DNA from: Clostridia bacterium
Lineage (GTDB): Bacteria; Bacillota; Clostridia; Oscillospirales; CAG-272
Assembly (NCBI GenBank): GCA_017502135.1
Contig: JAFVVP010000001.1
Location: 284,255 to 321,258 of the forward strand
Reading direction: 5' to 3'
Length of the DNA stretch: 37,004 bases
A program made the position numbers and the translations under genes. Each line of letters opens with the position of its first letter. Positions within the stretch are counted from its first letter, which is position 1. The notes under the pieces were generated by a model that saw nothing but the letters and a program-made list of their open reading frames with translations, was not told where the DNA came from and searched no databases. This document shows, one piece after another, positions 32,061-37,004 of the stretch.

Positions 32061-32210
32061 ATGAATTCGCTACAGTTTCTTTATAGATATCTTGCTGTGT
32101 CGCTGGCACCCCAGACCGGCGACATCAACGTGATGATCGTCGTTGCCGTGATCCTTATTTCCGCGTTTATGATCTTCGTGCTTTTGAAGAGCAGACGGCC
32201 GAGAGACTGA
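32061..32210 (+). CDS. 49-residue membrane protein resembling an isolated sorting-signal tail
   Basis: The protein begins MNSLQFLYRYLAVSLAPQTGD, continues with one strong membrane helix (NVMIVVAVILISAFMIFVLL) and ends with the basic KSRRPRD. APQTGD-helix-basic tail is the layout of a sortase signal (LPxTG-like), but almost no passenger domain is present. GGGAGG lies about 10 nt upstream of the ATG. A full-consensus promoter and a terminator frame it, so it is expected to be well expressed. Anchoring by a sortase is an inference; it could simply be a small membrane protein. Confidence 0.7.
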   Translation: MNSLQFLYRYLAVSLAPQTGDINVMIVVAVILISAFMIFVLLKSRRPRD

Positions 32211-32217
32211 TTCCGAG

Positions 32218-32245
32218 GACTGCCGCAAACGCGGCGGTCTTTTTA
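32218..32245 (+). terminator. terminator of the 49-residue gene
   Basis: GACTGCCGC and GCGGCGGTC pair (one G-T) around AAAC, followed by TTTTT. Confidence 0.85.
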
Positions 32246-32303
32246 ACGAAGAAATAAGGGGAGCGGGAAAATGTAACCCATTTGCCATCCTTTGAAAAAG
32301 TAC

Positions 32304-32332
32304 TTGCGGCTTTTTTTGTTTTATGATATAAT
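32304..32332 (+). promoter_or_regulatory. promoter of the small lipoprotein gene
   Basis: TTGCGG, 17 bp, TATAAT. The leader is about 47 nt. Confidence 0.8.
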
Positions 32333-32385
32333 GCTTACAGAGGAACTCCTCGGAGATACCAAAACTACGATTGGAGAAGATGAAA

Positions 32386-32721
32386 ATGATGAAGAGATTT
32401 TTGGCGATCATCCTTGTCACGTCGATGCTGGTGCTTACGCTCGCTTCGTGCGGCGCAAAATTAAGCGGCACATATGAGGCGGACGCATTCGGTACCGGTA
32501 CGAAATACACGTTCAACGGTGATAAGGTAAAGATAACCGTTACGGTTGTCGGTATGGTAGCGGCTGAACTCGAAGGAACGTATGAGCTCGGAGACGGGAC
32601 GATTACGTTGACGTTCAGCGGTGAAAACGCGGAACAGTACAGCGGCACGTTTGAATTCTCTATGGATGAAGAAGGCGAATCCATCATGATCGGCCTTTTC
32701 GAATACAAAAAAGCAGACTGA
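32386..32721 (+). CDS. small lipoprotein
   Basis: A 111-residue secreted lipoprotein. The signal peptide MMKRFLAIILVTSMLVLTLAS ends in the lipobox LASC with C22 as the lipidated residue. The mature part is beta-rich with repeated Gly-Thr-Tyr strands (LSGTYEADAFG, EGTYELGDGTITLTF, YSGTFEFSMDEE), as in small lipocalin-like or DUF-type Clostridial lipoproteins. The start is chosen at 32386 because GGAGA then lies 8-9 nt upstream; ATG 32380 and TTG 32371 are in frame. Own promoter and terminator. Confidence 0.78.
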   Translation: MMKRFLAIILVTSMLVLTLASCGAKLSGTYEADAFGTGTKYTFNGDKVKITVTVVGMVAAELEGTYELGDGTITLTFSGENAEQYSGTFEFSMDEEGESIMIGLFEYKKAD

Positions 32722-32730
32722 ACATAAACA

Positions 32731-32758
32731 AAAAACTGCCGCTTGTGCGGCAGTTTTT
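32731..32758. terminator. bidirectional terminator between lipoprotein and rsmA
   Basis: AAAAACTGCCGC and GCGGCAGTTTTT form a 12-bp stem with a TTGT loop. It serves both convergent genes. Confidence 0.92.
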
Positions 32759-33681
32759 CATTTTGTCGTAAGAAGTGCGGTGAGACGGCAGAAATCCTCG
32801 GGGGACAGTTTTTCTCCGCGCACGTCGGTGCGGATGCCCATCTTCGTGAGCGCATTTTCCGTATCCGCTTTGGAAAAGAGGGGAGAAAGCGCGTTTGGAA
32901 GCGCTTTTCTTCTTTGTAAGAACGAGGCGTCGATCACTTTCGTGAGTTTTTGGAAATACGGAGGGAAATCCTCACCGCGGGGGGCGTCCGGCCAGAGATC
33001 CCAAAGGCCGTTCGGATACGGCTCAATGGAGAGAACGGCGGAGGACACCTTTGGCACGGGATAGAAATTGCCCGCGGATACCGAGAACATCCGTCTTGCC
33101 CGACCGTGAAGCGCTGTGAGAACGGATGTGGCGCTATAATCCTTGTCTTCTGCTGTGGCACAGACGCGATCTGCAAATTCGCTTTGGACGAGCAGTGTGA
33201 TTCTGCGAAGAGGGGACGTGCCATCGGGGAGAAATGTGTCAAGGAGTTTTTGGAGGATCGGCGTGGTAACGTAATAGGGAAGATTTGCGCAGATGTGTAC
33301 CGGCACGCCGCCGGAGAGTTCTTCTATAAGCGTCCCTGTGTCCGTCTTCAAAAAGTCGCTATGGATGACACGGACGTTTTCAAGATCAGCGAGCGTTTCA
33401 GCAAGAACGGGGATCAGTCCGTCGTCGATTTCGACGGCGGTAACGGCGGGATAGCGGGCGGCAAGTTCACGCGTAAGTGCACCGATACCGGGGCCGATTT
33501 CCAGAACATGCGCGTTGTCCGATTCGTTTTCGGGGAATAAAAACGGCGCGTACGCCGACGTGTCGGCGATCTCTTCGGGGATGGCGGAATTCACGAGAAA
33601 ATTCTGTCCGTACGATTTGCGCGGTGCGATGCCGTGCTTTTCGAGAAGTGTGCGCACTTCGCCGAGATTACATAGATTCAT
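32758..33681 (-). CDS. rsmA: 16S rRNA (A1518/A1519-N6) dimethyltransferase
   Basis: RsmA (KsgA) dimethylates two adjacent adenines at the 3' end of 16S rRNA during small-subunit assembly. The 307-residue protein has the N-terminal SYGQNFLVNSAIPEEI, the SAM-binding G63-x-G65-x-G67 in VLEIGPGIGAL, and the catalytic N133-LPY in ANLPYYVTTPIL. The C-terminal domain ends with the usual LSPEDFCRLT. GGAAG lies about 8 nt before the ATG at 33681. It is downstream of glyQS with a terminator hairpin between, and no promoter was found for it, so partial read-through is likely. Confidence 0.96.
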   Translation of the reverse strand: MNLCNLGEVRTLLEKHGIAPRKSYGQNFLVNSAIPEEIADTSAYAPFLFPENESDNAHVLEIGPGIGALTRELAARYPAVTAVEIDDGLIPVLAETLADLENVRVIHSDFLKTDTGTLIEELSGGVPVHICANLPYYVTTPILQKLLDTFLPDGTSPLRRITLLVQSEFADRVCATAEDKDYSATSVLTALHGRARRMFSVSAGNFYPVPKVSSAVLSIEPYPNGLWDLWPDAPRGEDFPPYFQKLTKVIDASFLQRRKALPNALSPLFSKADTENALTKMGIRTDVRGEKLSPEDFCRLTALLTTK

Positions 33682-33713
33682 AATTCATCTTCCGTAAAAT
33701 GGATTTGAAAAGG

Positions 33714-33742
33714 CAGGGGCGCTTTACAAAAGCGCCCCTGCA
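33714..33742 (-). terminator. hairpin between glyQS and rsmA
   Basis: GCAGGGGCGCTTT and AAGCGCCCCTGC form a 12-bp stem. On the minus strand CTTTTC follows, a short U-tract, so termination may be partial. Confidence 0.8.
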
Positions 33743-33747
33743 ATAAG

Positions 33748-35157
33748 TTAAAACGCGATTTTTTCAGCGATATATTTCTCCAGATCAGCGATCGGGATAC
33801 GTACCTGCTCCATCGTGTCGCGGTCGCGGACGGTTACGCAGTTGTCCTCTTTGGATTCAAAGTCGTAGGTGATGCAAAGAGGCGTACCGATCTCATCCTC
33901 GCGGCGGTAACGCTTACCGATCGAGCCTGCATCGTCGAAATCGACCATGAAGGATTTGGAGAGGCGCGCGTAGATCTCAAGGGCTTCCTCGGAAAGCTTC
34001 TTCGAAAGCGGGAGGACGGCTGCCTTGAACGGTGCCAGGGCCGGATGGAAGTGCATAACGACGCGTACGTCGTTCTTTTCAGCGTCGATCACTTCTTCGT
34101 CGTATGCTTCCACGAGGAAGGCGAGCGTTACGCGGTCAGCACCGAGCGACGGCTCAACGACGTAGGGAACGTATTTCTCGTTCGTTTCGGGATCGAAATA
34201 TTCCATAGGCTCGCCGGAGTGGTTCTGATGCTGTGTGAGGTCGTAGTCCGTGCGGTCAGCGATGCCCCAGAGCTCGCCCCAACCGAAGGGGAACATGAAC
34301 TCAAAGTCGGTCGTTGCCTTGGAGTAGAAGCAAAGCTCCTCCGGATCGTGATCACGCAGGCGGAGATTATCTTTTGCGATACCGAGATCGTAAAGGAAGT
34401 TGGCGCAGTATCCTCTCCAGTAGGTAAACCACTCCAGATCTGTGCCGGGCTTGCAGAAAAATTCCAGCTCCATCTGCTCGAATTCACGGGTGCGGAACGT
34501 AAAGTTACCGGGGGTGATCTCGTTACGGAACGACTTACCGATCTGTGCTACACCGAAGGGAACTTTTTTGCGGGAGGTGCGGGCGATGTTTTTGAAGTTG
34601 ACGAAGATGCCCTGCGCCGTCTCGGGACGGAGGTAGAGCGTGCTGGTGCTGTCCTCGGTTACGCCCTGGAACGTTTTGAACATCAGGTTGAACTTACGGA
34701 TGTCGGTGAAATCCTTCGAGCCGCAGGACGGGCAGGGGATATCGTGCTCTTTGATGTACGTTGCCAACTGCTCGTTGGACCAGCCGCCGGGGTTGTCGTT
34801 AAGGCCGTTTTCTGCGGCGTAATCCTCAATCAGCTTGTCCGCGCGGTGGCGGGTCTTGCACGCCTTACAGTCCATAAGAGGATCGGAGAAGCCGCCCAGG
34901 TGACCGGAGGCAACCCACGTTTCGGGATTCATAAGGATGGCAGAATCAAGGCCCACGTTGTAGGGACTCTCCTGCACGAATTTCTTCCACCAGGCACGTT
35001 TTACGTTGTTTTTCAGCTCTACGCCGAGAGGACCGTAGTCCCAGGAGTTGGCAAGTCCGCCGTAAATTTCGGAGCCGGCATAAACAAAACCTCTGTTTTT
35101 GCAGAGTGCAACGACTTTCTCCATCGTTTTTTCTGTGTTGGGCATGCGATTACTCAT
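33748..35157 (-). CDS. glyQS: glycyl-tRNA synthetase (alpha2 class II type)
   Basis: This charges tRNA-Gly. The 469-residue single-chain dimeric form is shown by the N-terminal [23 protein letters not shown], CxxC pairs around the insertion ([21 protein letters not shown]), the motif 2 region [39 protein letters not shown], and motif 3 with [10 protein letters not shown]. The anticodon-binding domain follows. It is separated from the upstream LCP-like gene by 47 nt on the same strand and no T-box fits in that gap. AAAGGA is about 11 nt before the ATG. Confidence 0.96.
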   Translation of the reverse strand: MSNRMPNTEKTMEKVVALCKNRGFVYAGSEIYGGLANSWDYGPLGVELKNNVKRAWWKKFVQESPYNVGLDSAILMNPETWVASGHLGGFSDPLMDCKACKTRHRADKLIEDYAAENGLNDNPGGWSNEQLATYIKEHDIPCPSCGSKDFTDIRKFNLMFKTFQGVTEDSTSTLYLRPETAQGIFVNFKNIARTSRKKVPFGVAQIGKSFRNEITPGNFTFRTREFEQMELEFFCKPGTDLEWFTYWRGYCANFLYDLGIAKDNLRLRDHDPEELCFYSKATTDFEFMFPFGWGELWGIADRTDYDLTQHQNHSGEPMEYFDPETNEKYVPYVVEPSLGADRVTLAFLVEAYDEEVIDAEKNDVRVVMHFHPALAPFKAAVLPLSKKLSEEALEIYARLSKSFMVDFDDAGSIGKRYRREDEIGTPLCITYDFESKEDNCVTVRDRDTMEQVRIPIADLEKYIAEKIAF

Positions 35158-35204
35158 AATGCGAAAGATCCTTTCGAGAGAGATATATGATATGTTATTG
35201 TGAA

Positions 35205-36341
35205 TCAGGAATTGTCTTCGACGATTTTTCGGTAGTTTTTGAACAGCGTGATCGCGGAGCCGGTGCTGGGAGCGAAATAGGCATCCGCAGTCTCCGTGGC
35301 GGCAATGAAACGGCCGGGATAGTCAAGCGTTTTTTTGATGAAAGACTCGTCTTTTATTTTGTAGATCAATTCAATCTGTGCGACGAGATCTTTTGGGGTG
35401 AAGGTTGTCTCTACCCAGCCCTCCGTGCATATTCTGTCGTAGAGAGCGGTGAATTCCGCCTCGGGCAGAGAGGTGAGCTTTTCAAGGATAGCCGAAAGAG
35501 TGTTCACGAGAAGTGTATTTCTCTCCGTGTGTGTTGCGGCGGAGGTGGTGTCATCCCACATCATCAGTGCAATCACGCCGGAGCCGTCAACGGTATTTTT
35601 GCCAATATCGTACAAAAGGGGAAGATTGTTTGCCGTTTCCGGCGAAGGCTTTTCCGAGGTGGCCACGAATCCGTTGTAATAAAGCTCCTTCGTAAAGTAC
35701 AAGGGGAAGCCGCCCATAGCATTTACGATCTCATAGAGTTCCGTTACGTTGACCGCCAGGTGGTAGTCAACGGTAAGACCGCTTATGCCGGATACGGTGT
35801 TTATAATAAAGTCAAGCCCGTAGAGCTCGTAAAGATCGCCCAGTGTATGATCTCCGGAGGAGGTGGTTATGCGAGTAGCGGCGGGGAAGACAGTGTAGGT
35901 GAACTCTCGACGTTCCTTATCCGCACGCAGAAGAACGACGGATACGGCGCGCGTTTTGCGGAAAGGCGCACTGAGAACGCCGAAGTGGTCGGCGGCGGAT
36001 TCATTTTGCATTTGTCCCAACGTTTCGGCGTCCGGACGGTAATCGGTGAACATATCCGGTTGGTAATCGGTTACGACGAAGAGCATATTGAACGATTCAC
36101 CGGTGATTTCCTCTTCCGGATCGGTAACGGGCCTGTCATCCGTGCCCGGCGTATTCGTGTTGTCTGGTGACTCTGTATTGCTCGGCGTCGGATTCAGAAT
36201 AGAATCGAGTTCATTGGATTCCGAATCGAAGATCCCGGAGATGGTTTCGGTGAGAAACTGTGTGGCAAAGTACGCAATAGCGCCGAAAATGAGGGCTGCC
36301 ACCAGAAAGGTTATGAAAAAATTCTTGAATGCTGACAGCAT
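35205..36341 (-). CDS. LytR-CpsA-Psr (LCP)-like membrane protein
   Basis: LCP proteins attach anionic polymers to peptidoglycan or the membrane outside the cell. This 378-residue protein has one N-terminal membrane helix (about 10-30), a Ser/Thr/Pro-rich linker with many Asp and Glu, and an LCP-like domain: [12 protein letters not shown], ...[27 protein letters not shown], and [33 protein letters not shown] with [13 protein letters not shown]. The usual catalytic arginines are less clear, so activity is unsure. The ATG at 36341 is preferred because AAAGGA then lies 8 nt upstream; ATG 36350 would overlap it. It precedes glyQS. Confidence 0.8.
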   Translation of the reverse strand: MLSAFKNFFITFLVAALIFGAIAYFATQFLTETISGIFDSESNELDSILNPTPSNTESPDNTNTPGTDDRPVTDPEEEITGESFNMLFVVTDYQPDMFTDYRPDAETLGQMQNESAADHFGVLSAPFRKTRAVSVVLLRADKERREFTYTVFPAATRITTSSGDHTLGDLYELYGLDFIINTVSGISGLTVDYHLAVNVTELYEIVNAMGGFPLYFTKELYYNGFVATSEKPSPETANNLPLLYDIGKNTVDGSGVIALMMWDDTTSAATHTERNTLLVNTLSAILEKLTSLPEAEFTALYDRICTEGWVETTFTPKDLVAQIELIYKIKDESFIKKTLDYPGRFIAATETADAYFAPSTGSAITLFKNYRKIVEDNS

Positions 36342-36370
36342 AAGCACCATCCTTTCTCATCATACCATTC

Positions 36371-36399
36371 ATTATATAATATTTCGTAGAAAATTGCAA
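36371..36399 (-). promoter_or_regulatory. promoter of the LCP-like gene
   Basis: TTGCAA, 17 bp, TATAAT on the minus strand, ending 29 nt before the start codon. It probably also serves glyQS. Confidence 0.82.
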
Positions 36400-36481
36400 G
36401 AGTTAAATGTGCTGAAACGGTTGGTTTACCTGATTTTTCAGCTGAAAAAAAGCGGAGGCGTGAACATCGCATCAAATCCTC

Positions 36482-36510
36482 TTGACAAACGGGTGTCGGG
36501 AAGGTATAAT
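36482..36510 (+). promoter_or_regulatory. consensus promoter of the HPr-like gene
   Basis: TTGACA, 17 bp, TATAAT: a full match. Confidence 0.92.
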
Positions 36511-36569
36511 TATGGCAGTAAAATGTTCGGGAAACCGAGGCAAACTCAATATTTAAGGAGAGATTCATT

Positions 36570-36812
36570 ATGAAAAATGTAAAGATTCGTCTGTCGTCTA
36601 TTCAGGATGTCCGCAACTTCGTGGATATCGTAACCAAGCATAATATTGATGTAGATCTGTCCTCCGGCAGATACGTTGTGGATGCAAAATCCATTATGGG
36701 TATTTTCAGCCTGGATCTTCTGAGCCCCATCACTCTTTCCGCACAGACCGAGAACGAGACTGAGGCTGCCGCACTTCTCGCCGAGTTGAAAGACTTTATC
36801 GTGGAAGAATAA
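36570..36812 (+). CDS. HPr-like protein lacking the active-site histidine
   Basis: An 80-residue protein with the HPr fold. The region equivalent to the Ser46 loop, VVDAKSIMGIFSLDL, is well kept, but the place of His15 (normally GLHxRP) reads SSIQDVRNFVD, with no histidine. PTS phosphotransfer is therefore not expected. Such HPr homologues are known in Clostridia; roles through the Ser46 side, like Crh, are possible. AAGGAG is 9 nt before the ATG. It is monocistronic with a terminator at 36825. Confidence 0.85.
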   Translation: MKNVKIRLSSIQDVRNFVDIVTKHNIDVDLSSGRYVVDAKSIMGIFSLDLLSPITLSAQTENETEAAALLAELKDFIVEE

Positions 36813-36824
36813 GACAAAAAAATG

Positions 36825-36856
36825 AAAAGGACGGTTTTAAACCGTCCTTTTTTTAT
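36825..36856 (+). terminator. terminator of the HPr-like gene
   Basis: AAAAGGACGGTTT and AAACCGTCCTTTT pair around TA and run into TTTTT. Confidence 0.9.
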
Positions 36857-36867
36857 TGTATTATGAA

Positions 36868-36890
36868 AACCCCGCCATAGTGGCGGGGTT
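36868..36890. terminator. GC-rich hairpin before the element boundary
   Basis: AACCCCGCC and GGCGGGGTT form a 9-bp stem with an ATAGT loop. Its T-tail (TTTTCAT) is on the minus strand, so it would stop transcripts leaving the element to the right. Confidence 0.7.
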
Positions 36891-36927
36891 GAAAAGAGGC
36901 TATTGCCGGTGAGTATAGACAGAAAAA

Positions 36928-36985
36928 CTCCGATTGTGTAAAATAAGGATGACCTGTCAGTCAAAACCAAACAACACAATCGGAG
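36928..36985 (+). promoter_or_regulatory. 12-bp inverted repeat that covers the Shine-Dalgarno site
   Basis: CTCCGATTGTGT (36928-36939) is complementary to ACACAATCGGAG (36974-36985), which contains most of the GGAGG of the next gene. A transcript that reads in from outside can fold and hide this site; one starting at the internal promoter (near 36951) lacks the first arm. Confidence 0.7.
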
Positions 36986-36994
36986 GACATTAAA

Positions 36995-37004
36995 ATGCTG
37001 AAGA
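36995..37004 (+). CDS. start of an open reading frame, probably a transposase (cut by window)
   Basis: ATG CTG AAG ... begins 8 nt after GGAGG and runs off the right edge after three codons. The product cannot be named; a transposase is inferred from the upstream layout only. Confidence 0.5.

Larger units (their letters stand above)
36898..37004 (+). mobile_element. probable left end of an insertion sequence (cut by window)
   Basis: The boundary sequence GGCTATTGCCGGTGAGTATA resembles ISL3-type terminal repeats, which open with GGCT, though this is by eye only. A promoter (TAGACA, 17 bp, TAAAAT; 36916-36944), a fold-back hairpin over the ribosome site, and an open frame starting at 36995 follow. 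The right end and the transposase lie outside the window, so the element type is open. Confidence 0.5.

Noticed and set aside
35158-35204. glycine T-box leader before glyQS
   Set aside because: Only 47 nt separate it from the preceding gene, with no T-box sequence or terminator fold.

Overview
The window looks like a chromosomal segment of an anaerobic Firmicute of class Clostridia, probably from the Oscillospirales/Christensenellales side (inference). Reasons: strong AAGGAG-type ribosome sites and sigma-A promoters of the TTGACA-17-TATAAT form; a dimeric class II glycyl-tRNA synthetase; the short HisG plus HisZ pair; a type 2 ArgC; and many small membrane proteins and zinc ribbons. Most of it is ordinary core metabolism at moderate GC, interrupted by one low-GC accessory patch beside a tRNA gene. 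No rRNA genes or CRISPR arrays were seen.

Layout. 1-2500: the end of a CCA-adding enzyme and a WYL regulator (both minus), plus a small membrane protein (plus). 2546-8020: an ArgR-type arginine operon argC-argJ-argB-argD-argF (plus) with a perfect promoter and two ARG-box-like sites. 8020-10411: a DacA-like carboxypeptidase and a secreted, membrane-anchored beta-helix-like protein (minus). 10576-13629: murI, an M20 peptidase and three small membrane proteins (plus). 13677-17457: tRNA-Thr(CGT), mscL, a histidine phosphatase, a TM protein and an FAD oxidoreductase. 17798-20290: a CopA copper ATPase with a CopZ-like domain fused at its C-terminus.

20391-22209 is the accessory patch. Two small low-GC genes have near-identical promoters. 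A ~157-bp repeat occurs twice, and its second copy abuts tRNA-Gln(TTG), whose 3' end is also duplicated there. A dense array of short hairpins separated by GAAATC/GATTTC spacers completes the patch. It looks like a modular cassette region built at a tRNA gene, and it is the best candidate here for something undescribed.

22271-31280 (minus): a TrhA/hemolysin III membrane protein, then the complete histidine operon hisZ-G-D-C-B-H-A-F-IE, whose promoter carries a 34-bp near-perfect inverted repeat over the -35 box, then a YbaK/ProX-type deacylase. 31480-36812: a zinc-ribbon membrane protein, a 49-residue protein that is almost only a sorting-signal-like tail, a small lipoprotein, rsmA, glyQS, an LCP-like protein and an HPr-like protein lacking the phosphorylatable histidine. 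The right edge (from about 36898) looks like the left end of an insertion sequence whose first gene starts at 36995 and is cut off.

How the genes work together: the arg operon makes citrulline from glutamate by the cyclic acetyl route, since ArgJ recycles the acetyl group. The his operon takes PRPP and ATP to histidine, except that no histidinol-phosphate phosphatase is visible among the his genes. MurI and DacA act on peptidoglycan, and the LCP-like protein may attach polymers to the wall.
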